Of a DNA stretch of 64,000 bases, positions 26,798-34,333 are shown piece by piece; the stretch's first letter is position 1, and each line of letters opens with the position of its first letter. Below the pieces are notes generated by a model. It saw nothing but the letters and a program-made list of their open reading frames with translations. It made no database searches and was not told the DNA's origin. The DNA comes from Bacteroidaceae bacterium. GTDB lineage: Bacteria; Bacteroidota; Bacteroidia; Bacteroidales; Bacteroidaceae. A program made the position numbers and the translations under genes. The DNA is taken from assembly GCA_017522785.1 (NCBI GenBank), contig JAFWYF010000015.1:204143-268142 (forward strand). Direction: 5' to 3'.

Positions 26798-26831
26798 AAA
26801 AAGTCCGGCATGCCGGACTTTTTCTATCTAT
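26790..26831. terminator. Perfect 42 bp palindrome, bidirectional terminator
   Basis: 21 bp arms with no spacer (centre between 26810 and 26811), with A5/T5 tracts inside the arms. It overlaps both the end of the 138-residue phage-cluster gene and the last codons of the DUF1573 gene at 26828. It marks the right boundary of the phage-derived cluster. Confidence 0.9.
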
Positions 26832-27265
26832 TCTGATACTTCAATGATTTCTGTTTCTTGTTCCTGTTTGGGCAACATCTTTCCTGTAAGATAGAGCTTT
26901 ACCATTTCAGTATCTGAATTGTTATGCACTGTAATTCTTTTTCTTATTTTCCCCGGTGCATTACGTCGGCCATCGTATTTTACCGTTATAGTGTCGCTTT
27001 CTCCCGGTTTTACAGCATCGGTATTGTGCGATGCTATTGTGCATCCGCAAGATGTGAATACTTGATGTATATAAAGGTCGGCATCGCCTGTGTTCTTGAA
27101 AGTGTAGTGGCAAACTATTACAGAGGAATCTGCCGAAAATGTTCCCATATTATATACTAAACTCTCAAACTCAATTTTTGCTTTTCCTTTTTTCTGGTTG
27201 TTGGCTTGTAACGATGTTGGCGCCAACACAAATAACATCATTAATAATATTATAAAATTCTTCAT
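26828..27265 (-). CDS. Secreted DUF1573 family protein
   Basis: I choose the ATG at 27265 (145 residues), which gives a signal peptide MKNFIILLMMLFVLAPTSLQ; the open frame extends upstream through the promoter and is not likely translated. The mature part is one immunoglobulin-like domain: VIVCHYTFKNTGDADLYIHQ, then VFTSCGCTIA with a CxC pair, then KPGESDTITVKYDGRR and HNNSDTEMVKLYLTGKM. This is typical of DUF1573, a Bacteroidetes envelope family of unknown role related to ASH/MSP folds. A TACCTTTG promoter lies 31 bp upstream. It is independent of the phage-derived cluster that converges on it. Confidence 0.9.
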   Translation of the reverse strand: MKNFIILLMMLFVLAPTSLQANNQKKGKAKIEFESLVYNMGTFSADSSVIVCHYTFKNTGDADLYIHQVFTSCGCTIASHNTDAVKPGESDTITVKYDGRRNAPGKIRKRITVHNNSDTEMVKLYLTGKMLPKQEQETEIIEVSE

Positions 27266-27295
27266 ATTTAAACAGCTTCTTAATACTCTTGCTTG

Positions 27296-27303
27296 CAAAG
27301 GTA
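27296..27303 (-). promoter_or_regulatory. Bacteroidetes -7 element for the DUF1573 gene
   Basis: TACCTTTG on the minus strand, an exact TAnnTTTG match, 31 bp before the chosen ATG at 27265. It supports that start over the upstream ATG at 27349. It lies about 45 bp past the stop codon of the relA gene. Confidence 0.7.
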
Positions 27304-27341
27304 ATACATTTGCTTGAGTAACCTCTGCTTGTTTTGCAAAA

Positions 27342-29555
27342 TTAAACACGCTTAACCTGTTTTACTCCTTTTATCCCTTCTATCTTGGTAATAAGTTTTT
27401 TGAGTTTTGCCGTATCATCAATCATAAGAGTCAATGTGCCCGAAAATAGAGTGTCGTGCGACTCAATATTTATTCCACGCATAATAACATCTTTTTCTTG
27501 TGTTATAAGCGATGTTATATTATTTACAATTCCAATATCGTCGTGTCCTACAACACGAAGTGTAACAGGGTAGAGTGCTTTGTTTTTTCCACTATCGCTC
27601 CATCGTGCTTCAATTATTCTGTATGGGTATCGTTCTCGCAGTTGTTTGGCATTTGTACAATCTTTTCTATGCACCGATATTCCTCCGTTAATTGTAACAA
27701 ACCCAAATATCTCATCACCGAATATTGGCGCGCAACATTTCGATAGTTTATAATCTATTCCTTTTAAATTCCGTTCAATAACCAGTACATCGTTTGAAGC
27801 ACCGGTCTCTTTGTCGGTTATAAGAGTGAAATCTTGTGCACTTTGAACTGCTTCGTTGCTCTCCGGGTTTGCAATCTCGTTATAACGCTTATAAATGTCG
27901 GTAATGTCGATACCCCCTTCAGCAACTCGTTGATAGAAATCGCTCAGACGCTTGTAGCCCATTTTGCGTATGAGATGGTCCATCATAGACTCATCATACT
28001 CTATTTTATGGTTCTTGAATTTGCGTATTAGCATTTCACGAGCCATGTCAGCCTGACGTGCTGTGATATCTTTGAGTGCCTGACGTATCTTTGAGCGTGC
28101 GCGGCTGGTTTGTGCAATATTCAGCCATGCTTGCTTTGGTGTTTGACTGTTTGCTGTTATAATCTCTACTTGGTCGCCATTGTTCAGTGTGTGTCTGATA
28201 GGAACATTACGCCCATTAACCAATGCACCTGTACATTTGCTTCCAATGCCACTATGTATGCAGAATGCAAAATCGAGAATTGTTGCTCCTTTGGGTAAAC
28301 GGAAAAGGTCTCCTTTGGGAGTGAAAATGAAAATCTCATCTTTGTAGAGCTCCATTTTAAACTTATTCTCATTAACCTCTTCTTGTGCAAGATGCTCCAA
28401 TGTATCACGAATCGATGCAAGCAGGTTGTCGAGCCCCTTTTCACTTTTAATACCTTTGTATCTCCAGTGTGCAGCCAAACCATGCTCGGCAATGGCATCC
28501 ATTCGTTCTGTACGAATCTGTACCTCAACCCAACGACCTTCGGGGCCCATAACAGTAGTGTGTAGAGACTCATAACCATTGCTTTTGGGTACCGATAGCC
28601 AATCGCGCAAGCGATGTGGGTTAGGAGTGTACATGTCGGCTATAATTGAGTAAACTTGCCAACATTCGCTCTTTTCGTTAACGATTTCGCTATCCAAAAT
28701 TATACGTATTGCAAATAAATCGTAAATGTTTTCAAACGGCAACTTCTGGCGTTTCATCTTCTGCCAAATAGAGTTAATGGATTTTGTGCGTCCCTTAATT
28801 CTGAATTTTAGATGTGGGTGCTTGCGTAACTCTAATTCAATTGGACGTATGAACGATGCAATATAATCCTCACGTGATGCTGCTGTCTCTTCCAATTTTT
28901 TGCTCAAATCAGCATATATTTCGCTCTCTGTATATCGGAGTGATAGGTCCTCCATTTCCGACTTTATTTTGTAGAAACCGAGTTTGTGAGCAAGGGGAAT
29001 ATATAATTTTGATGCTTCGTTTGCCACCTGTTTGCGTGCTTCTATATTATCGTAATCAAATAGACGACGCAGTAGAACCAAACGGCTTGCTATCATTATG
29101 AGAATAATGCGCATGTCATTAGCGAACGATAACAATAGGTTCCTGAAATTTTCACTTTCAATGGTTGGACTTTTTTCGTATAGTGCATTAATTTGTGTCA
29201 GATTTGCCAAAATCTTAGTGGTATTTTCGCCACAGATAGTAGTAATCTCATCCATACCTATTGTGCCAAGTTCAACACAACGGCTCAACAGAATGCTAAT
29301 TATTATCTCGCGATGAAATCCAATCTCTTGTCCAATAAGTTCGGCTGTTTGCATGTCGAGAATAATTGGATTGAATCCAAAACTGTCGCGTGTAATTTTA
29401 CCTTCATTTATAGCTTTTGTAATAGCCTCCTTAATAAATCGGTAATCGCTCTTATGTAATTCGCCAAGAGTCTCTTTACGAAGTGTGCGACATAGTTTAA
29501 ATAGTTCTTCGCGCTCACAATTTCTAAATAGGTTCACATCCGACATAATCAGCAT
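27342..29555 (-). CDS. relA: RelA-type (p)ppGpp synthetase with degenerate hydrolase domain
   Basis: Start chosen at 29555 or 29546 (MLIMSDVNLF; 737 or 734 residues). Upstream frame is lysine-rich noise in the promoter region. Domains: an HD-type region (about 20-190) where the SpoT HDxxED signature is replaced by SRCVELGT, so hydrolysis is probably lost. The synthetase follows (FRIKGRTKSINSIWQKMKRQ, IYDLFAIRII, PKSNGYESLHTTVMGPEGRW, EVQIRT), then TGS (IFIFTPKGDLFRLPKGATIL), a CC zinc-finger region (LSKCCAPIFGDEIFGFV, HRKDC) and a C-terminal ACT domain. It makes the stringent-response alarmone in response to starvation. A second bifunctional SpoT would be expected elsewhere in the genome. Confidence 0.9.
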   Translation of the reverse strand: MLIMSDVNLFRNCEREELFKLCRTLRKETLGELHKSDYRFIKEAITKAINEGKITRDSFGFNPIILDMQTAELIGQEIGFHREIIISILLSRCVELGTIGMDEITTICGENTTKILANLTQINALYEKSPTIESENFRNLLLSFANDMRIILIMIASRLVLLRRLFDYDNIEARKQVANEASKLYIPLAHKLGFYKIKSEMEDLSLRYTESEIYADLSKKLEETAASREDYIASFIRPIELELRKHPHLKFRIKGRTKSINSIWQKMKRQKLPFENIYDLFAIRIILDSEIVNEKSECWQVYSIIADMYTPNPHRLRDWLSVPKSNGYESLHTTVMGPEGRWVEVQIRTERMDAIAEHGLAAHWRYKGIKSEKGLDNLLASIRDTLEHLAQEEVNENKFKMELYKDEIFIFTPKGDLFRLPKGATILDFAFCIHSGIGSKCTGALVNGRNVPIRHTLNNGDQVEIITANSQTPKQAWLNIAQTSRARSKIRQALKDITARQADMAREMLIRKFKNHKIEYDESMMDHLIRKMGYKRLSDFYQRVAEGGIDITDIYKRYNEIANPESNEAVQSAQDFTLITDKETGASNDVLVIERNLKGIDYKLSKCCAPIFGDEIFGFVTINGGISVHRKDCTNAKQLRERYPYRIIEARWSDSGKNKALYPVTLRVVGHDDIGIVNNITSLITQEKDVIMRGINIESHDTLFSGTLTLMIDDTAKLKKLITKIEGIKGVKQVKRV

Positions 29556-29582
29556 TTTTATAGTTTTTACACTCTTTATGCG

Positions 29583-29590
29583 CGAAGTTA
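29583..29590 (-). promoter_or_regulatory. Likely -7 element for relA
   Basis: TAACTTCG on the minus strand (TAnnTTCG variant) ends 28 bp before the ATG at 29555 and argues against the much longer upstream frame. No clear TTG box is visible upstream. Confidence 0.5.
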
Positions 29591-29809
29591 ATTTATAAAT
29601 TTTTAAATAATTGTTTTTTTTACCTCTTTTTAGAAATTTATTTATATTTTTGCCATAATTGGCAATGAAGTGTGTAAAAAGTATTAAATTATACTTTGCA
29701 TATTTTACTCGTTTGCTGCACTGTTTGTAGTAAACAGCAAATCTCTCCGAGTTAATTCGGTATGATTTTTGTTTTGGCAATAATTGTAGAACCTAATAAC
29801 ATAACAGCT

Positions 29810-31327
29810 ATGATGATTAGTAAAGCAGATCAAGCATTGTTGAACAAGAAAGGTATTTCGGTAGATAAGTTCGCCGAGCAGTTAAAAACATTTAAGACAG
29901 GCTTCCCATTCCTTAAAATAGAGGATGCTGCAACTGTTGGAAATGGAGTGTTACGTCCTACTTCTGACGAGATTGCTCACTATTTAAGCGTGTGGGATAA
30001 CTATTGCAAAGCCGGTAACTCGGTCCTTAAATTTGTTCCTGCTTCGGGTGCTGCAAGTCGTATGTTTAAAGACCTGTTCGCATTTTTAAGTGCAGAATAC
30101 GATGTTCCTACTTCCGATTTTGAAAAGAACTTTTTCAACAATATCGAGAAGTTTGCATTCTATGCTGAATTGAATGCAATGTGCCAAAAAAATAATTCCG
30201 CATCGATACAGGATTTGGTTGCTGCCGGCAATTATAAGGCAGTCGTTTTCAACCTTCTCGATTTTACAGGTATGAACTACGGTTCATTACCCAAAGGATT
30301 GCTGAAATTCCATACCTACGAAAATGATGTCAGAACATCTGCCGAAGAGCATTTTGTAGAGGGCGCACTATATGCGGCAATGGGTAGTAAAGTACGCTTG
30401 CATTTTACAGTATCTCCCAATCATAAAGCTCTGTTCGAGGAACTTGTTGCAGAACGTAAATCCTACTACGAGGGCCTGTTTGGTGTAGAGTATGAGATTT
30501 CTTTCTCGGAACAAAAACAAAGCACAGATACTGTTGCCGCTGATGCCGATAATGAGCCTTTCCGCGAGAATGGAGCATTGGTTTTCCGTCCCGGTGGTCA
30601 TGGAGCGTTAATAGAAAATCTAAATGATATCGATGCCGATGTTATCTTTATTAAGAATATCGACAACGTTGTTCCCGATAGATTAAAAGAAGATACCGTA
30701 ACATATAAGAAACTTCTTGCTGGTATATTGGTCGATTTACAAAGAAGAGCATTTGAATATATTCGTCTCATCGATAGTGGTAAATATACTCATGAGCAGG
30801 TTCAAGAGATGATATGTTTTGTTCAGCAAGAACTAATGTGTCGCAACGAAGAGATAAAGAATATGGAAGATTGCGATTTAGTTCTCTATTTGCGCAAGAA
30901 ATTAAATCGTCCTATGCGTGTGTGCGGTATGGTAAAAAATGTAGGTGAACCGGGTGGTGGTCCGTTCCTTGCATACAATCCCGACGGCTCTGTCTCTTTA
31001 CAAATTTTGGAAAGTTCGCAAATAGACATGAATAATGCCGAAGCTAAATCTATGTTCGAGAATGGAACACACTTTAATCCGGTGGATTTGGTTTGTGCTG
31101 TTAAAAATTACAATGGCGAGAAATTCAATTTGCCTCAATATGTAGACAAGAACACAGGTTTCATTTCGCATAAATCTAAAAATGGTAGAGAATTAAAGGC
31201 TATGGAGTTGCCCGGATTATGGAATGGTGCAATGAGCGATTGGAGCACAATTTTTGTTGAGGTACCTTTGATAACCTTCAATCCTGTGAAAACTGTTAAT
31301 GACCTTTTGAGAGAGGTGCATCAGTAA
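29810..31327 (+). CDS. DUF4301 family protein
   Basis: Start chosen at 29810 (505 residues, MMISKADQALL); a frame extension to 29762 adds a hydrophobic stretch not typical of the family. Matches the Bacteroidetes DUF4301 family: SVLKFVPASGAASRMFKDLF near residue 70 (a nucleotide-binding-like GxAxR motif), NMEDCDLVLYLRKKLNRPMR, VGEPGGGPFLAYNPDGSVSL and a C-terminal WSTIFVEVPLITFNPVKTV. Function is unproven; the first motif resembles sugar-nucleotidyltransferases. It is preceded by a roughly 50 bp structured leader (29712-29760) and followed by a strong terminator, so it is monocistronic. Confidence 0.88.
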   Translation: MMISKADQALLNKKGISVDKFAEQLKTFKTGFPFLKIEDAATVGNGVLRPTSDEIAHYLSVWDNYCKAGNSVLKFVPASGAASRMFKDLFAFLSAEYDVPTSDFEKNFFNNIEKFAFYAELNAMCQKNNSASIQDLVAAGNYKAVVFNLLDFTGMNYGSLPKGLLKFHTYENDVRTSAEEHFVEGALYAAMGSKVRLHFTVSPNHKALFEELVAERKSYYEGLFGVEYEISFSEQKQSTDTVAADADNEPFRENGALVFRPGGHGALIENLNDIDADVIFIKNIDNVVPDRLKEDTVTYKKLLAGILVDLQRRAFEYIRLIDSGKYTHEQVQEMICFVQQELMCRNEEIKNMEDCDLVLYLRKKLNRPMRVCGMVKNVGEPGGGPFLAYNPDGSVSLQILESSQIDMNNAEAKSMFENGTHFNPVDLVCAVKNYNGEKFNLPQYVDKNTGFISHKSKNGRELKAMELPGLWNGAMSDWSTIFVEVPLITFNPVKTVNDLLREVHQ

Positions 31328-31345
31328 TAACAGTATAGATAAATA

Positions 31346-31386
31346 AATTGAGGACGACTAAAATCACTATTTAGTCGTCCTCAATT
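31346..31386 (+). terminator. Terminator after the DUF4301 gene
   Basis: Perfect 17 bp stem (31346-31362 with 31370-31386) around a 7-base loop, 19 bp past the stop codon and followed by a weak T-rich stretch. Confidence 0.85.
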
Positions 31387-31451
31387 ATTGTTATATTATT
31401 GGCTTAAACTGTATCATATTATTTCTATTTGAAAGAACTCTATTTCTAATG

Positions 31452-31482
31452 TTGATAGATAAAAAATATTGCATTATCTTCG
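31452..31482 (+). promoter_or_regulatory. Bacteroidetes promoter for the 188-residue gene
   Basis: TTG at 31452-31454, then 20 bp, then TATCTTCG at 31475-31482. The start codon follows 21 bp later. A clear example of the Bacteroidetes -33/-7 pair. Confidence 0.7.
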
Positions 31483-31503
31483 CGTAAATTTTATGTATTT
31501 AAT

Positions 31504-32070
31504 ATGACAACAGATTATACAGAATATCTGCGAGATTTTGAGAACCGTTTGCAAGACGATGTATTACGTTTGTGCACATCGTGTAAGATGCTCGACAAGG
31601 TATTACTATCCTCCGAAGATGTTGATACTCGTTGGGAGGCGCTATCACTCGATTACATTGCCGATGCTGTTGCACAAGTAAATGAGTATCCGGCAGTTGC
31701 TGTAGCATGGGCCGGATATATGGGTATGGCTGTTGCACATCGTTGGGACGAGGATTGGGAAAAATATTCTACCGAAGAATATAAGTCGCTCTATGGTGAA
31801 AATGGATTCGATGATATGGATGAACACATTCTGCGCGATATATTGGGACTTCCTCTCGATTCAGAAGAGGCCAAAAATATAGAAGAGGTCCTTCGTCGTT
31901 GTGCCTACTCGATACTTACACTCATTCGTCACGAAAATATAGAACCGCAAAGTCCTGTGGCATACTATACATTTGCACGTGCTGCCAAGGTTATGTACAA
32001 AACGGGTGCGGCTATAGAACTTAAACGATTGGGTTATAAGTTCGAAAAAGTAAATGTACCAACATGTTAA
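31504..32070 (+). CDS. Conserved Bacteroidales hypothetical protein, helical
   Basis: A 188-residue soluble, acidic, all-helical protein with its own promoter. Notable stretches: YTEYLRDFENRLQDDVLRLC, VNEYPAVAVAWAGYMGMAVA and HRWDEDWEKYSTEEYKSLYG. No signal peptide, membrane helix or catalytic motif is recognised. Single-gene unit between the DUF4301 terminator and metY; I do not recognise a named family. Confidence 0.72.
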   Translation: MTTDYTEYLRDFENRLQDDVLRLCTSCKMLDKVLLSSEDVDTRWEALSLDYIADAVAQVNEYPAVAVAWAGYMGMAVAHRWDEDWEKYSTEEYKSLYGENGFDDMDEHILRDILGLPLDSEEAKNIEEVLRRCAYSILTLIRHENIEPQSPVAYYTFARAAKVMYKTGAAIELKRLGYKFEKVNVPTC

Positions 32071-32190
32071 AATGTTAAAATTTAATGTTATAATTATATA
32101 AATTATATTTGATTATTTAAATAGTTATAATTTTTAGCATTATCTTAGTGCATAAAAATTATATTATAACTGAAAATAAGTTTTACAATC

Positions 32191-33474
32191 ATGACAAAAG
32201 AATTTAAGAAAGGCACCCTATGTGTACAAGGAGGGTGGCAACCTAAAAAAGGAGAATCGCGTGTACTGCCTATTTATCAGAGTACAACTTTTAAATATGA
32301 AACAAGTGAGCAGATGGCACGTCTCTTCGATTTGGAAGACTCCGGATATTTTTACTCACGTCTGCAAAATCCTACAGTGGATGCAGTTGGTGCAAAGATA
32401 GCGGCACTCGAAGGTGGTGTAGCAACAGTTATGACAGCATCGGGACAAGCAGCCAATTTCTATGCAATTTTTAATATCTGCCAAGCCGGAGATCACTTTG
32501 TTTCGGCAAGTACTATATATGGTGGAACATACAACCTTTTCTCGGTAACAATGAAAAAACTTGGTATAGATGTAACATTTGTAGATGCCGATGCTTCTGC
32601 CGAAGAGATAGAAAAGGCGTTCCGTCCAAATACAAAGGCTCTTTTTGGAGAAACAATCTCCAATCCCGGAGTAAATATTCTCGATATTGAGAAATTTGCA
32701 GAAATAGCACACAAACATGGTGTTCCTTTCATTGTGGATAATACTTTTGCAACTCCCGTTAATTGTCGTCCGTTTGAGTGGGGTGCTGATATTGTTACAC
32801 ACTCTACAACAAAATATATGGATGGACATGCTGTTGCTGTGGGTGGTGCTGTTGTAGATAGTGGAAACTTCGATTGGGAGGCTTGGCATGATAAATATAC
32901 ATGCTTGACAGAACCCGATGATTCTTACCATGGTTTAGTATATACTCAGGCTTTTGGAAAAGCCGCATACATAACTAAAATGGTTGCACAAGTGATGCGC
33001 GACCTTGGCTCAATGATGGCACCCGAGAACGCTTTCTTGTTGAATCTAGGCTTGGAAACATTACATTTGCGCATGCCACGACACTGTGAGAATGCACAAA
33101 AGGTTGCAGAATACCTTGAGAACCATCCAAAAGTAGCATGGGTAAATCATTGTGGATTACCTAGTAACAAATACTACTCACTTGCAAAGAAATATCTTCC
33201 CAATGGTGCTTGTGGTGTTTTGGCATTTGGCGTAAAAGGTTCTAAAGAGGATGCAATCCGTTTCATGGATAGTCTTAAACTTATATCAATCGTAACTCAC
33301 GTTGCTGATGCTCGTTCATGTATCCTGCACCCTGCAAGCCACACACATCGTCAGTTGTCCGATGAACAGCTTATCGAGGCCGGTGTTGCTCCCGATTTGA
33401 TGCGTCTTTCGGTTGGTATAGAGGATGCAGAAGATATTATCGCAGATATTGAACAAGCAATGCAGGTGCTCTAA
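32191..33474 (+). CDS. metY: O-acetylhomoserine sulfhydrylase / aminocarboxypropyltransferase
   Basis: A 427-residue PLP enzyme of the Cys/Met metabolism family that makes homocysteine from O-acetylhomoserine and sulfide. Seen: PIYQSTTFKYE, YSRLQNPTVDAVGAKIAALE, VMTASGQAAN, VPFIVDNTFATPVN, the PLP-lysine motif THSTTKYMDGH, and the C-terminal LMRLSVGIEDAEDIIADIEQ. The length near 430 and the long insert around residues 230-290 separate MetY from the shorter cystathionine synthases and lyases. It is followed directly by pgeF with a TAATG stop-start overlap, so the two are translationally coupled. The 120 bp before it shows no SAM riboswitch. Confidence 0.93.
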   Translation: MTKEFKKGTLCVQGGWQPKKGESRVLPIYQSTTFKYETSEQMARLFDLEDSGYFYSRLQNPTVDAVGAKIAALEGGVATVMTASGQAANFYAIFNICQAGDHFVSASTIYGGTYNLFSVTMKKLGIDVTFVDADASAEEIEKAFRPNTKALFGETISNPGVNILDIEKFAEIAHKHGVPFIVDNTFATPVNCRPFEWGADIVTHSTTKYMDGHAVAVGGAVVDSGNFDWEAWHDKYTCLTEPDDSYHGLVYTQAFGKAAYITKMVAQVMRDLGSMMAPENAFLLNLGLETLHLRMPRHCENAQKVAEYLENHPKVAWVNHCGLPSNKYYSLAKKYLPNGACGVLAFGVKGSKEDAIRFMDSLKLISIVTHVADARSCILHPASHTHRQLSDEQLIEAGVAPDLMRLSVGIEDAEDIIADIEQAMQVL

Positions 33475-34256
33475 TGATACCTGAAATCTTGCAATATAAT
33501 ATGGGAGAAGGCGTTTTAGCCTTCTCCACAACTCGCAAAGGCGGAGTAAGTACAGGAACTTACTCTGCTTTTAATATTACTCACTATTGTGGCGATTCAC
33601 CGCATTGTGTAGAACAGAACCGCAAACTACTGTCCGATTTTCTGGGAATATCGGATGAGAGTCTCATATTGCCTCGTCAAACACATAGCACTAATGTACT
33701 TTGTATAAACGAGGGTTTTATGGCAAAATCAAAAGGAGAGCGAACTGCAGAACTTGAAGGTATAGATGCGGTTATAACAAATATCCCCAACTTGTGTATA
33801 GGTGTCTCTACTGCCGATTGTGTGCCAATACTCCTTTATGATAAAAGAAATAGGGTAGTGGCTGCAGTACATGCAGGATGGCGTGGTACCATTGCGCGTA
33901 TTCTGGAAAAATGTGTGCAACGAATGGTTGATGAATATAATACTTCTCCGGCTGACATTTATGCAGTAATTGCACCAAGTATTTCGCTCGATAGTTTTGA
34001 GGTTGGAGATGAAGTCTATAATACATTTGCCGATAATGGTTTTGATATGGATAGAATTGCTGTGCGTTACGATATACGTTGGCATATAGATTTGTGGGAG
34101 GCAAATCGATTACAGCTTCTGTCATGTGCCGTACCGGAAAATGCAATATATATATCGAATGTATGTACGTACAAGGATTATTCCCGTTTCTTTTCTGCGC
34201 GCAGAATAGGAATCTCTTCGGGTAGAATTTTTAATGGCATAATGTTGAGATTATAG
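33474..34256 (+). CDS. pgeF: Purine nucleoside phosphorylase / laccase-domain protein PgeF (YfiH family)
   Basis: A 260-residue member of the YfiH/LACC1 family. Members have been linked to purine nucleoside phosphorolysis and adenosine deamination, and in E. coli to editing of peptidoglycan precursors. Metal and catalytic motifs seen: RQTHSTNV, VSTADCVPILLYD, AAVHAGWRGT and the C-terminal RFFSARRIGISSGRI. Length matches the family. The ATG overlaps the metY stop (TAATG). The older label 'polyphenol oxidase' is misleading. Confidence 0.92.
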   Translation: MIPEILQYNMGEGVLAFSTTRKGGVSTGTYSAFNITHYCGDSPHCVEQNRKLLSDFLGISDESLILPRQTHSTNVLCINEGFMAKSKGERTAELEGIDAVITNIPNLCIGVSTADCVPILLYDKRNRVVAAVHAGWRGTIARILEKCVQRMVDEYNTSPADIYAVIAPSISLDSFEVGDEVYNTFADNGFDMDRIAVRYDIRWHIDLWEANRLQLLSCAVPENAIYISNVCTYKDYSRFFSARRIGISSGRIFNGIMLRL

Positions 34257-34272
34257 AAACATATAACATTAT

Positions 34273-34320
34273 ATACAAATAAGAAGGATGTTCGCAAGCG
34301 AACATCCTTCTTATTTGTAT
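34273..34320. terminator. Bidirectional terminator between pgeF and hydA
   Basis: Perfect 22 bp stem (34273-34294 with 34299-34320) with a 4-base loop. Convergent genes end on each side, 17 and 14 bp away. Confidence 0.92.
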
Positions 34321-34333
34321 TGTTTTATTCTAT

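Larger units (their letters stand above)
15056..26831. mobile_element. Phage-derived packaging and capsid cluster without integrase
   Basis: About 11.8 kb of contiguous phage-type genes in two divergent arms. The left arm (minus) runs from 18517 to 15056: a small basic protein, two related small proteins, terminase large subunit. The right arm (plus) runs from 18679 to 26797: scaffold-like, major capsid-like, small structural, adaptor-like, small beta protein, holin-like, spanin-like, 964-residue tail/neck-like, small helical protein. It ends in a perfect 42 bp palindromic terminator. I see no integrase, excisionase, repressor, replication protein, portal, protease, endolysin or tail fibre, and no direct repeats at the edges. 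All frames are intact. Flanks are ordinary chromosomal genes (tnaA-like and DUF1573). It could be a domesticated prophage, a gene-transfer-agent-like unit or a satellite. Confidence 0.8.

Noticed and set aside
15000..26900. Direct repeats (att sites) or a tRNA gene at the borders of the phage-derived cluster
   Set aside because: Comparing both flanks by eye gave only short AT-rich matches; no tRNA fold is present at either end.
32071..32190. Possible SAM riboswitch before metY
   Set aside because: Only 120 AT-rich bases are available, with no P1-P4 stems or conserved SAM-box segments.
32356..32931. 191-residue cysteine-rich open frame on the minus strand
   Set aside because: Antisense to metY; the many Cys and Ile residues come from reading ACA/TAT-rich codons backwards.
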